From Chrysochromulina parva (lineage: Eukaryota > Haptophyta > Prymnesiales > Chrysochromulinaceae), in contig PJAB01001439.1 of assembly GCA_002887195.1 (NCBI GenBank), positions 1 to 14,471 of the forward strand: 14,471 nucleotides of DNA. Reading direction: 5' to 3'. This document shows positions 1-8,400 of this stretch, one piece after another. Under the pieces are notes generated by a model. The model did no database searches. It was not told where the DNA came from and saw only the letters and a program-made list of their open reading frames with translations. Both the position numbers and the translations under genes were made by a program. The stretch's first letter is position 1; every line of letters begins with the position of its first letter.

Positions 1-139
1 ACATGTGCGCAGCACCAGCTTCACGCTGCCGAGAGGCGCAGTCTACATCCCCGATGTGGGTGAGCTCGCAGATGCCATGCTTGCAACAAAATGGGAACCG
101 GCCGAAAATATATTCTCATTGCGTGTGAAACACGCCTAG
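1..139 (+). CDS. 3' end of an unrecognised protein-coding gene
   Basis: An open frame with codons starting at base 2 enters from the left edge and ends at TAG 137-139. It gives a 45-residue C-terminus of ordinary mixed composition, including TLPRGAVYIPDVGELADAML and ending SLRVKHA. It has no low-complexity bias and looks like the end of a folded domain. The family is not recognised. The other plus frame open here is short and less protein-like. The gene converges on the EF-hand gene, with about 268 bp between the two stop codons. A start cannot be given because it lies outside the window. Confidence 0.6.
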   Translation, partial: HVRSTSFTLPRGAVYIPDVGELADAMLATKWEPAENIFSLRVKHA

Positions 140-407
140 AGCAGCGTGGTACACGACCCGTTTATGTATTCGATGACGTCGCGGTGCCGGTGGCGTGGTG
201 AGATCATCCGACCCGACGCGAGGCTAGCGTGGACGGTGGAGGTCGCGTGGCTGAGAAAAAGCAAAAACGGTGAAAACGGCTGCATTACGTTCTTCGAACC
301 ATGGTTCGAACGTTCGAAATCAAACTTAAAATAGTTTCCTCAAACGAGAAACCGTGTGACTGTGAGTCCAGCCGTCGTAGCAGTACTCGTATACGAGCTC
401 AAAACTG
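140..407. other. convergent intergenic region between gene ends
   Basis: This 268-bp stretch separates the stop of the left partial gene from the stop of the minus-strand EF-hand gene, so it should hold both 3' UTRs. It is more AT-rich than its surroundings around 250-350, with A-rich runs and repeated AAAACGG words. It contains the TTCGAA palindromes listed separately. No convincing gene is seen in it. Confidence 0.5.
293..318. repeat. overlapping perfect palindromes built on TTCGAA
   Basis: TTCGAACCATGGTTCGAA (293-310) is a perfect 18-bp palindrome. TTCGAACGTTCGAA (305-318) is a perfect 14-bp palindrome overlapping it. TTCGAA therefore occurs three times in 26 bp, between two convergent gene ends. 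It could form a hairpin or cruciform or act as a protein-binding site; no function can be assigned. Confidence 0.8.
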
Positions 408-2288
408 TCAACTTCGCGGCGGGAGGCGGTCGTACCCCTTCTGCGAGTACCTTGCGAGGATCGGACCCCTCCTGCGAGGATCTTGCGAAGATTCGACCAC
501 GCCTGCCATCGCTGCATCACTGTATGTCCCTTGGCGCACCCAGCACGCCATCCCGTTCTCGTCGATGCTGCGATGCGGTTCCGTCACCTTGGGCACAATC
601 AAGCACGTAGCGGGCCCGATGCGCGCTTGGATCCTCGTCAGGCGCCCACCCGCCGCTGCAGCGACGGCGCTTGCCGGTGGCGGCAGCGTCGCGTGTCGCA
701 AATCATGGTCATGGGCTGTGAGGCTCGACTGCCCAGGGCCTCCAATGGTCCATGACGAGATGAGGCTTGATTGCCGACACAATTTGCGCGCGTCCGGCAC
801 CAGAAACGGGGCCATGGCATCCGGTCTCTTCTGAATCGTGGTAGAAGGCAGGCTCGGCCGCGAAGGGGGCGAGCTGCCACGTGGCGAGCTACCGTTGGCA
901 ACGAAGGCGCCGCGGCTCTCGCGGCTGCCCAGCGCCGTGCCGGGCGCGCTACTGCGCGTGCCGCTGAGCATGCCGCTGGACGCGCTCCGGCGCAGGCTGG
1001 TGCGGCTGGGCTGATGGCGTGCGGGACTGCCCTCCTCAGTCAAAGCGCTCTGCAAGCTCTGCAAGCTCTGCATGGATGCCGAAGACCGGTAAGACCCCAG
1101 CATTGCCGGCGCGCTTGGTGGCCGTATCACTGTCGGAGCACTCGGCGGCCAAACCGGTGAGGGCGCCTTAGTGGGCGGCGACGGCGCGGTCCTGTCGAGC
1201 AAGTCGATCAGATGCTGTGGCGTGGTCGCTTTCTGCCGAGATCGCTCAGCAGTGGCCGCCGCGAGTGCCGCGCTGCGTGCGTGCATCGCGGCCGAGGCGG
1301 AGGCCGCCGCGGCTGCATTTGAGCCCACCGCCGACGCCAGCGTCGTGTGGTCGTCATTGACCGCAGTGTGCCGTATCGAGGCGGCTTGCCGTGGTCCGAC
1401 ACTTGCGAGCATCCGTAAGACCCAAAGATTCGTCTCTTGAGGGAGGTCGGGCTGGGGCGCGGGCTGGGGCGCGGCTGGTGTGGCGTCGCCTCGCGGCTCG
1501 CTGTCGGCCGCTGTCTGGATGTGGCGCTTCATCTGTGCCACCAGGCTCGAAGCCCCGGTGCCGCCTCCGCCGCTGCCAAAGACGCCGCCGCCGCCGGGGC
1601 TCTTGCGCAACGCATTCTTAAAGGAGCGGCTGGTGTCCAGTTTGACCTGGCCAGCGTGGAGGGCGTCGTCGAGCCGCCCGCGTACCGCGCTGCCCTGTCG
1701 CAGCTGCTTATTCAGCTCTTCGAAGCTCAGGGCACCCGAACCGTCGCGATCCATCGAATCGAACACCTCCTCGACCAGCACGCGCGGCGCGTCGAAGCCG
1801 AGGGTGCAGAGGGCGTCGCAGAACTCGCGCCTGTCGATGGTGCCCGAAAAGTCGCGGTCCCACGCACGGAACGCCTCCATGATACGCATGTTGCCCTGCA
1901 CGAGCAGGTCGCGCAGCGTGATGCGCAGCCACTCTTCGTAGGTCACTGTTCCGGAGCCGTCGAGGTCAAAGTCGGCCCACGTGAGCTCGAGCGCCTCGTC
2001 GGAGACCTCAAAACCATGCTCGCGGCACAGGATCGTGACCTGCTCTCGAAACTCCTCGCGATCGATGAAGCCGCTGCCATCCCGATCCCACATCTGGAAG
2101 AGGGATCCCATCGCCCCTTTGTCAGCGAGGGCCAGCACGTCCTTCACGCGGCGCTTCTTGCGCTCCGCAACCTGTTCCGCCTCTCGCCGAGCACGCTCCG
2201 TCGCGACGGCGGTGCGCACGCGCTCCTCGGCAGCGGCCTTTAATGATTGCCGCCGCTCGATGGCCGCCTGCGCAATGACGCCGTACAT
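408..2288 (-). CDS. four-EF-hand calcium-binding protein with long disordered tail
   Basis: The frame gives 626 residues from the ATG at 2288. The open frame runs further up to an in-frame TAG at 2382-2384, but no other ATG lies between, so this is the first possible start (context ACCATG). A charged Ala/Glu/Arg helix occupies about 11-50. Four canonical EF-hand loops follow at 68-79 (DRDGSGFIDREE), 108-119 (DLDGSGTVTYEE), 144-155 (DRDFSGTIDRRE) and 180-191 (DRDGSGALSFEE). All four keep Asp at positions 1 and 3, Ser at 5 and Glu at 12, so all should bind Ca2+. The spacing of 36-40 residues is calmodulin-like. After a Gly-rich linker (about 231-246) the rest is Ala/Ser/Pro/Arg-rich and probably disordered. 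No kinase or membrane segment is seen. It is likely a calcium sensor or scaffold; partners are unknown. The last ~30 residues cross a 31-bp tandem repeat and are less certain, and an upstream 5' exon is possible. Confidence 0.85.
   Translation of the reverse strand: MYGVIAQAAIERRQSLKAAAEERVRTAVATERARREAEQVAERKKRRVKDVLALADKGAMGSLFQMWDRDGSGFIDREEFREQVTILCREHGFEVSDEALELTWADFDLDGSGTVTYEEWLRITLRDLLVQGNMRIMEAFRAWDRDFSGTIDRREFCDALCTLGFDAPRVLVEEVFDSMDRDGSGALSFEELNKQLRQGSAVRGRLDDALHAGQVKLDTSRSFKNALRKSPGGGGVFGSGGGGTGASSLVAQMKRHIQTAADSEPRGDATPAAPQPAPQPDLPQETNLWVLRMLASVGPRQAASIRHTAVNDDHTTLASAVGSNAAAAASASAAMHARSAALAAATAERSRQKATTPQHLIDLLDRTAPSPPTKAPSPVWPPSAPTVIRPPSAPAMLGSYRSSASMQSLQSLQSALTEEGSPARHQPSRTSLRRSASSGMLSGTRSSAPGTALGSRESRGAFVANGSSPRGSSPPSRPSLPSTTIQKRPDAMAPFLVPDARKLCRQSSLISSWTIGGPGQSSLTAHDHDLRHATLPPPASAVAAAAGGRLTRIQARIGPATCLIVPKVTEPHRSIDENGMACWVRQGTYSDAAMAGVVESSQDPRRRGPILARYSQKGYDRLPPRS
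434..495. repeat. 31-bp tandem duplication near the end of the EF-hand gene
   Basis: Two adjacent 31-bp units (434-464 and 465-495) match at roughly 25 of 31 positions. Both contain an ACCCC(T/C)TCTGCGAG-like start and a CTTGCGA core. They lie inside the last 30 codons of the EF-hand frame. Because 31 is not a multiple of 3, the two copies are read in different frames, so this part of the predicted C-terminus is either recent or wrongly modelled. Confidence 0.7.
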
Positions 2289-2362
2289 GGTGTACGGGGC
2301 CAAGACGTTTGAAACAGTCGGGCCGTGAAATGTCCAATTATGGGAATTGCCCTGCAACTTCA

Positions 2363-2457
2363 AGCAAGCAAGCCCCGTTGGCTACAGGGGTACTCGTTTG
2401 CGCTGGTTTAGGTACTTGTGTGTTTCGACAGTGTTTCGACTAATTAGCTTGCTTGCT
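2363..2457. mobile_element. 95-bp MITE-like element with perfect TIRs and 9-bp TSD
   Basis: The element starts with AGCAAGCAAGC (2363-2373) and ends with its exact reverse complement GCTTGCTTGCT (2447-2457), giving perfect 11-bp terminal inverted repeats. It is flanked by exact copies of GCAACTTCA (2354-2362 and 2458-2466), a 9-bp target-site duplication. The 73-bp interior is relatively AT-rich, has a tandem TGTTTCGAC pair and no coding capacity. A 9-bp duplication is typical of Mutator-like and some other DNA transposons; the superfamily cannot be fixed from this copy. It sits about 75 bp upstream of the EF-hand ATG, probably in its 5' leader or promoter. Confidence 0.75.
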
Positions 2458-2747
2458 GCAACTTCAGCTGTGACACCCCCCTTGTGACACCCTAGACCCT
2501 TCACCCTAGGGTAACTCTGATGTTAACTACATTTGTACCTGATAGTAGTGAAACCCTCCCCCTAAGGAGCACCTGGTCAAAGATAGATAGATGACAGTTT
2601 GAAATCGCACTGTGCCCACTGACCACTGTTGCCTGTCCCCGCCCCCGTAGGGGCCTTGTAGGGGACATCAAGGTGCTAGCGGAGAGTGACGTAGTCGTAG
2701 ACGTAGTCTGTCTCTGTGTACTCTGACACGTGCATCGTGCATGCATC

Positions 2748-2789
2748 CATGCTGACGTCGAGTCGTCGACGTGACACAGACTCAGCATG
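2748..2789. repeat. nested inverted repeats
   Basis: CATGCTGA (2748-2755) is inverted as TCAGCATG (2782-2789). Inside it, ACGTCGA and TCGACGT (2755-2772) form a second stem with a 4-base loop. No flanking target duplication was seen. It lies in the presumed promoter side of the EF-hand gene. It could be a structured regulatory site or a transposon relic; the evidence is only the symmetry. Confidence 0.5.
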
Positions 2790-3085
2790 CACAGACTTCT
2801 GACCGAGGTCCAGCGGTCGCGTCTTGGTCCACCCAGTACTGTACATAGGTTCCTACTGTTACACCTTGCTCGCTTCCGTTCAGAGCTCTTCAGTACACCT
2901 CGCTCACAGCGTCTCTCTCGATGTTCTCAGCTGCCTCTCTCGTCGTTAACGTCGTCCGAGTACGGTAGTCATCTCTCCTCTCCTGCCATCGTATCTGTTC
3001 ATCTGCGACTGCATCTGCCTGTATGGCATGGTCTCGTCTCATCTGTGGCGCTCATGCTGCCTCCTCGCGCCTCATGCTACATGTA

Positions 3086-3158
3086 CTCCTCCCGTATGCG
3101 CAGGTATGTTACTCCTCCCGTATGGTACTCCTCCCGTATGTTACTCCTCCCGTATGCG
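3086..3158. repeat. four copies of a 14-16 bp unit in a 3' UTR
   Basis: The word ACTCCTCCCGTATG starts at 3086, 3112, 3128 and 3144. The first interval is 26 bp and the next two are 16 bp. The array ends about 30 bp from the stop codon of the minus-strand IQ gene, so it probably lies in that gene's 3' UTR. It looks like ordinary microsatellite-scale expansion. Confidence 0.75.
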
Positions 3159-3188
3159 CACGCATGCATGCCCGCATGCTCCTCCAGC

Positions 3189-5192
3189 TCAGATGCGCAT
3201 CTCGCCCTGCTCCTCCTCGGCGGCCGCCTCGGGCGACCCGATCGACGAGCGGCGCGAAAGGATGCGCTTATGCAGCTCGTTCAGAATGCCGCCACCGCCG
3301 CTGCTGCTCTTGGGGGGAGACGTCGGCGGCGCGGGGTCCCGAGCGCTGTCCCGAGCGCTCTTCGACGCACCCACCGGCTTGAGGATCGCCGATTGGAGTG
3401 CCTCCACCGTCGGCCTGTTTGAAGCCCGATGGGACCCCTGATGGGTAGGGGAGAGCGACACGAGCGGGCCGCGACGCCGTGAAGGCGGCGACGGTGGTTT
3501 CGGCTTCGGCGGCGCGGGTTCCGAGGGCGGCGGCGGCGGCGGAGCAACTCCAATGATGGGAGGTGGCGCGAGCTTGACCGAAGCCATTGGAGGCGGCGGC
3601 GGCGGCGCGAGCACCAGCGGCGGCGGCATCAATGCGCTGCGCGCCGTCGGCGGCGTGAGCGCTATCTTGAGCGCACTCTCCGCACTCGGCACTGGCGGAA
3701 GCGTGGGCGGCGCGGGCGGCGCGGGCGGCGCGGCTGGCGCGGGCGTCGTGGCGGGCGGCGCCTCCGTGGCGCTGATCACAGGACATGCGACCGCCGTGGT
3801 GACAACTGTCGAACTCGCCGCCACATACGCCGGCGCTGGCGAGGCTCCCGGCACGGCCGGGGTGGTCGCGGGTTTCGTCAGCGTGGTCGTGGGATTCGTC
3901 AGCGTGGTCGCGGGATTCGTCAGCGTGGTCGTGGGATTCGTCAGCGTGGTCGTGGGATTCGTCAGCGTGGTCGTGGGATTCGTCAGCGTGGTCGTGGGAT
4001 TCGTCAGCGTGGTCGCGGGTTTTGTCAGCGAGGTCGAGGAGCGCCGCATGCGCGGCGGTGGCGAGGGCGCCAGCAGCGAGGACGCCAGCGGCAATGGCGT
4101 CAGTGGCGAGGGCGCCAGCGGCGAGGACGCTAGCGGCGAGGGCGTCAGTGGCGAGGGCAGCCGCGGGCCGACAACAGCTCCGTGCACGACCGGCGGCAGC
4201 GGCGCGCTAGCGGGCGAGGGCGAGAAGTTGAGCTGCCGGTACGGCGCCTCCCGCGGCTCGACGAGGCGCGAGACGGCCACATGACGGCCGCGGCCAGTCG
4301 TGCGCCGGTAGGCCGCATCCTTGAGCGAGGCGTGCTGATGAGCCTTGGTAACGGCCGCGTGCTTGGCGGCACGCGCTGCGCGCAGCTGGGCCACGTGCAC
4401 GCGCGCCAGGTGGCCGCGCCCGATGCGCGTCAGCTTCAGCGCCGCCTCGACGCAGCAGCCTGCCTCGAGCCTGCGCGCCGCCGTCTCGAGGCGCACCACA
4501 GCGAGCATCCGACGGCTGAGCGACGCGTGTGCGGCGGAGAGTTCGCCACGAACGAGCGAGCGCGCGTCGGCGGCGGCCGCCGCGTAGCCGCCGACGCGCC
4601 AGCGGCGTACCGCACTCTGCAGCCGCACCGCCGCGCCGAGCATGGCCGTGTAGGCGGTGTACGCGATGAATCGCCGCGCCTCCTTTTGGATGATGGTTGC
4701 CGCCGCTGCCGTGATGGCGGCGCGCGCACGGCATGCCGCTTGGAGGCGCAGCACGGCGTCGCAGCACCGGCGGAGGAAGAGGCACGCGCGCCTCATGCGC
4801 GAGAGGCTTTGCAGGCGAGTGGCTGCGCTGTTCTCGGCCTCGGCTCGGCGCAGCGCCCGCGCCATGTGCCGCGCGTGGACAACGACTCCAAGAGCACAGA
4901 GCGCGAGGCCGACGAGCACAGCCAAGGTAGGGTCGAACCGCGCAGGTGGCAGGACATTGCGCTCCGTGCAGCTCACCGAGACTGGCGCACCCGGCAAGAT
5001 TAGCGTGCTCGTCAGGTGGCCACGGCACCGCTGCTGGGGCACGCTGGCGAGAGCGAAGGCGTGCGCGAAGGGGAGCATCGCACGCTTGCTCGCTCCAATG
5101 AGACCCTCGACAGCCCATTGCGCCACGGGCGGCCCGATGCGCGTCAGCACGGGCCCAGAGATTGCTAGGAGCAGCGTCTCCATGGGGCCCAT
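3189..5192 (-). CDS. single-pass membrane protein with IQ motifs and poly-proline region
   Basis: The frame gives 667 residues from the ATG at 5192 (context GAAATGG). The frame is open to a stop at 5268-5270 without another ATG; a second in-frame ATG is at 5183. The N-terminus is hydrophobic (METLLLAISG). Two Cys (about 56 and 75) precede one clear membrane helix at about 88-106 (LAVLVGLALCALGVVV). A basic helical stretch with degenerate IQ units follows at about 125-265, for example ATRLQSLSRMRR, VLRLQAACRARA, TIIQKEARRF and VRLQSAVRRW, which should bind calmodulin or light chains. Next come SPLxP repeats (347-377), a TTLTNPT heptad array (391-443), an FH1-like poly-proline region (480-572) and a basic Ser-rich tail ending in acidic residues. 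By analogy, poly-proline binds profilin or SH3/WW domains. No family name is assigned. It is divergent from the giant CAP-Gly gene. A role linking membrane to cytoskeleton is inference. Confidence 0.75.
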   Translation of the reverse strand: MGPMETLLLAISGPVLTRIGPPVAQWAVEGLIGASKRAMLPFAHAFALASVPQQRCRGHLTSTLILPGAPVSVSCTERNVLPPARFDPTLAVLVGLALCALGVVVHARHMARALRRAEAENSAATRLQSLSRMRRACLFLRRCCDAVLRLQAACRARAAITAAAATIIQKEARRFIAYTAYTAMLGAAVRLQSAVRRWRVGGYAAAAADARSLVRGELSAAHASLSRRMLAVVRLETAARRLEAGCCVEAALKLTRIGRGHLARVHVAQLRAARAAKHAAVTKAHQHASLKDAAYRRTTGRGRHVAVSRLVEPREAPYRQLNFSPSPASAPLPPVVHGAVVGPRLPSPLTPSPLASSPLAPSPLTPLPLASSLLAPSPPPRMRRSSTSLTKPATTLTNPTTTLTNPTTTLTNPTTTLTNPTTTLTNPATTLTNPTTTLTKPATTPAVPGASPAPAYVAASSTVVTTAVACPVISATEAPPATTPAPAAPPAPPAPPTLPPVPSAESALKIALTPPTARSALMPPPLVLAPPPPPPMASVKLAPPPIIGVAPPPPPPSEPAPPKPKPPSPPSRRRGPLVSLSPTHQGSHRASNRPTVEALQSAILKPVGASKSARDSARDPAPPTSPPKSSSGGGGILNELHKRILSRRSSIGSPEAAAEEEQGEMRI
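3862..4029. repeat. 8 x 21-bp tandem array in the IQ/poly-proline gene
   Basis: Eight exact-length 21-bp units run from 3862 to 4029, differing at only a few positions (GTGGTCGTGGGATTCGTCAG plus one base). On the minus strand each codes for the heptad TTLTNPT or a variant with Ala or Lys. The copy identity is high and the length is a multiple of 3, so copy number may vary between strains without breaking the frame. The encoded Thr/Pro/Asn repeat is likely an extended linker. Confidence 0.9.
4060..4164. repeat. 7 x 15-bp array with 45-bp higher-order period
   Basis: Seven 15-bp units (such as GGCGAGGGCGCCAGC) cover 4060-4164. Units 1-3 (4060-4104) and 4-6 (4105-4149) match as two 45-bp trimers. 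On the minus strand they encode pentads such as SPLAP and SPLTP. This is an in-frame coding minisatellite adjoining the 21-bp array. Confidence 0.85.
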
Positions 5193-5439
5193 TTCAATTG
5201 GTGGTGGTCCGCACAGGTCATGTGGCGCAGAAGTACGGGTCAAACAAAGCGTGATTCTCGCGGGAGTTCAGTGCAGCGCGTTTCGTCAAAATATTTCACA
5301 GTAAAAGGAAACGCACATGCACTCACTTGACCCCCCCGGGGGGGGGGGGCTGACCCAGGAATCTTCAAGTTCATGAGAGTGAGAGTGAGAGAGAGTCGAC
5401 AGAGCCGAAAAGCGCGCTTTTGCTTCGCGCCTCACCGAC
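5193..5439. promoter_or_regulatory. divergent promoter region
   Basis: These 247 bp separate the ATGs of two head-to-head genes, the IQ/poly-proline gene on minus and the giant CAP-Gly gene on plus, and should hold both 5' leaders and core promoters. An AT-rich patch with AAAATATTT lies at about 5288-5297. A C7G12 block sits at 5331-5349, and a GA-rich tract (GAGAGTGAGAGTGAGAGAGA) at about 5375-5395 lies in the presumed plus-gene leader. No proven TATA box or initiator was identified. Confidence 0.5.
5331..5349. repeat. C7G12 homopolymer palindrome
   Basis: Seven C followed directly by twelve G, flanked on both sides by TGACCC. The junction can fold as a C7/G7 stem, and the G run could join a quadruplex. 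It lies about 90 bp upstream of the CAP-Gly gene ATG. Exact homopolymer length is often a sequencing or assembly uncertainty. Confidence 0.7.
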
Positions 5440-8400
5440 ATGGCAGACGACCCAGAGCGACCCTCTGCGCGCGTGGCGACGGCGACGGCGCGCCCAGCTG
5501 CGGCAGTGGCGGCGGCGCGCCCAGCTGCAGCAGTGGCGGCGGCGCGCCCAGCTGCGGCAGTGGCGACGGCGCGACCGGCTGCGGCGGTGGCGGCGGCGCG
5601 CCCGGCTGCGGCAGTGGCCGATGCGCGCCCGGCTGTGGCGGTGGCCGCGGCACACCCAGCGCTAGTGGACCGCTGCGCGTCCACTGCTGCTGCTCGCCCT
5701 CCCGCGGCCGCCGTTCGCCCTAGCATCGTGCCGTCGGAAGCAGCAGCGGAATCGCTGGCCAGTGACGCCTCAACCGCCTCGACACGCCCCACGGTGGCTG
5801 TGGCTGCCGCACGTCCGGCGACCGCTATCGCAGCAGCTCGCCCCGCCGTCATGGCGACCGCGCGGCCAGCGACGGCGGCTGAAGGGGCGGCTGCCACCAC
5901 GCCGAGGGCTGCGCCCGCACAGCCGGTGGCGGCGGCAGCTGCACGACCTGCGGCATCGGCAACGACCGCAACAACGACCGAAGCGCGGCCAGCGGCGGCG
6001 GCCACGGCAACGGCAGCAGCCGCACGACCGGCGGCAGTGGCAGCTGCACGACCTGCGGCATCGGCGACGACCGCAACCACGACCGAAGCGCGGCCAGCGG
6101 CGGCGGCCACAGCGACGGCAGCAGCCGCACAACCGGCGGCGGCAGCAGCCGCACGACCTGCGGCGGTGGCAGCTGCACGACCTGCAGCGACGGCGACGGC
6201 CGCGACGACGGCCGAGGCGCGGCCAGCAGCGGCGGCCACTGCGACAGCATCGACAGCGGCAACGGCGACGGCAATGGCCTCAGCTGCGCGGCCTGCTACC
6301 GCGACTGCGGCGAGCGCCAAACCGGCCTCGGCCGCCACCCCGGCGACGGCTGCCTCCGCCGCTTCTGACAGCGGCGCCAAGCCGACGGCGACGGCTCTGA
6401 CGACGGTCAAAGCGCGTGCGGCGACCCCGGCAGAGGCGGCGCGGCGCACGCTGCCTGCGGAGCCTGCGGGCGTGCAAACGATCACGGCGGCAGCCTCGAG
6501 TGCATCGTGTGCATCAGGCAACAAAGCGGCCGCAGCTGTTCAGCCGGCGGCTGCTGCCGCGAAGTCAGCGGCCGCCCCTGCAGCGGCGGCGGCGGTTGCG
6601 GCAGCAAAGCCCACCGCGGCGGCTTCGACGGCGTCGGCGGCGACTGCCAAGCCCGAGACCGCAACGGCCTCCGCCTCGCCTGCTACCGACAGTGCGAGCG
6701 TGGAGCCTGCTGCCGCGACAGCAGCGGTGGCGCGGCCAGGGACGGCAACGGCCTCAGCTGCGCGGCCTGCTACCGCGGCCGCCAAGCCTGCCGCCGCGAC
6801 TGCCACACCTGCCGCCGCGACTGCCACGGCAGCTGCCAGACCTGCTGCCGCGACTGCCACACCTGCCGCCGCGACAGCCACGGCAGCCGCCAGACCTGCC
6901 ACCGCGACTGCCACACCTGCCGCCGCGACTGCCACGGCAGCTGCCAGACCTGCTGCCGCGACTGCCACACCTGCCGCCGCGACCGCCACGGCGGCCGCCA
7001 GACCTGCCACCGCGACTGCCACACCTGCCGCCGCGACTGCCACGGCAGCTGCCAGACCTGCTGCCGCGACTGCCACACCTGCCGCCGCGACAGCAACGGC
7101 CTCCGCCACGCCTCCTACGGACAGTGCGAGCGTGAAGCCTGCTGCCGCGACAGCAGCGGTGGCGCGGCCAGCGACGGCAACGGCCTCAGCTGCGCGGCCT
7201 GCGACTGCGACTGCGGCGAGCGCCAAACCGGCCTCGGCCGCCACCCCGGCGACGGCTGCCTCTGCCGCTTCTGACGGGGGCGCCAAGCCGACGGCGACGG
7301 CTCTGACGACGGTCAAAGCGCGTGCGGCGACCCCGGCAGAGGCGGCGCGGCGCACGCTGCCTGCGGAGCCTGCGGGCGTGCAAACGATCACGGCGTCCGT
7401 CACGCAAATCATCTCGAAGGCCGCTGCGAAGCCGACGAGCGCGGCGGAGACTGCCACGCCTGCCGCCGCGACTGCTACCGCGGCCGCCAGACCTGCCACC
7501 GCGACTGCCACACCTGCCGCCGCGACAGCCACGGCGGCCGCCAGACCTGCCACCGCGACTGCCACACTTGCCGCCGCGACCGCCACGGCGGCCGCCAGAC
7601 CTGCTGCCGCGACTGCCAGGTCGGCAACGGCAACGGCCAAGCCAGCGGCGGCCAGCGCTGTGGCGAGCGCTGCGACGGCGACGGCCAAGCCAGCGGCGGC
7701 CAGCGCTGTGGCGAGCGCTGCGACGGCGACGGCCAAGCCCGCCGCCACCGCTACCGCCAAGCCCGCGACCGGCGCGACGTCTCCCCGTCGTGCCGCCGCA
7801 TTGGGAGGGGCGCGTCGGGCGGGACCGTATGTAGGCGGGCCGCCGCCAGGTGCGGTGGTCAGCGGGAACAAGGACGCGGTGCGCCAGGCGGTCGAGGCGC
7901 GCAAGGCTCGCCAAGCGGCCGTTGAGGAGGCCGCGCGACTTGAGGCGGAGCGGCTAGCCGCCGAGGAGGCCTCCGCCGCCCAGAAGGCCATCGGCGGCGC
8001 GGTCGGGCGCGGCGACGACGACGACGACGACGACGCCGACGACGACGACGACGAGCCACTCACGCCGCGGGATCAGGCTCGCTTCGATGAGTGGCAGCCG
8101 ACACGTGGAGCGCTCGACGCTGAGTGGATGCTCTCGACACGTAAGCTGCCAAGCGAGGCAGTGGAGAGCATCGACGCCGACTACCAGCGCGGCGACCTGG
8201 TGCGACGCAAGCGCATGCTTTGGGACGTGCGCAAGTACTTGGTCGAGGAAGGACATGCGCTCAGCCCCGACGAGCTCGCGACGGTGCAAAGGCAGCAAGC
8301 GGTGGGTGGCGCCGTCGCGAGCGCGGCGCCGACGGCCAAGCAGCCGCTGTCGCGCTCGAGCGCCGTGGCGAGCGCGGCGCCGACGGCCAAGCAGCCGCTG

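Larger units (their letters stand above)
2467..3188. other. intergenic region between the two minus-strand genes
   Basis: About 720 bp between the MITE upstream of the EF-hand gene and the stop of the IQ/poly-proline gene. It should contain the promoter of the former and the 3' UTR of the latter. It is less GC-rich than the genes and full of short repeats: two TGTGACACCC units near 2470-2495, CCCTAGGG near 2503, two GACGTAGTC words near 2690-2707, and the nested inverted repeat and 16-bp array listed separately. The open frames that cross it look like chance frames; no RNA gene was recognised. Confidence 0.45.

Noticed and set aside
1437..2243. 268-codon plus-strand open frame opposite the EF-hands
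   Set aside because: It is the antisense of four canonical EF-hand loops; the minus-strand reading has clear family motifs and this one has none.
2289..2363. N-terminal extension of the EF-hand protein to 2363
   Set aside because: The codon at 2363 is TTG and lies at the edge of the MITE target duplication; the first ATG is at 2288.
3086..3158. Possible CRISPR-like array
   Set aside because: Units are 14 bp with spacers of 2-12 bp, in a eukaryotic 3' UTR; it is a simple tandem repeat.
2787..3422. 211-codon plus-strand frame
   Set aside because: It crosses the 16-bp tandem array and runs antisense into the IQ gene; its composition is that of a chance frame.
3553..4284. Gly/Val-rich plus-strand frame
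   Set aside because: Antisense of the poly-proline and TTLTNPT regions; poly-Gly opposite poly-Pro is expected.
5193..5243. N-terminal extension of the IQ/poly-proline protein to 5243
   Set aside because: The codon at 5243 is TTG, not ATG; the first ATG downstream of the in-frame stop is at 5192.
5286..6524. 412-codon minus-strand open frame
   Set aside because: Antisense to the GC-rich Ala/Pro/Arg repeats, where stops are rare in all frames; it shows only Ala/Val/Gly repeats and crosses the divergent promoter.
6507..7274. Cys-rich plus-strand frame (CRRDCHTC-type repeats)
   Set aside because: An alternative frame of the same minisatellite; it is not continuous with any domain, whereas the chosen frame continues into the CAP-Gly.
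6540..8063. 507-codon minus-strand Ala/Val-rich frame
   Set aside because: A repeat shadow of the giant gene, with no domain and period identical to the 54-bp array.
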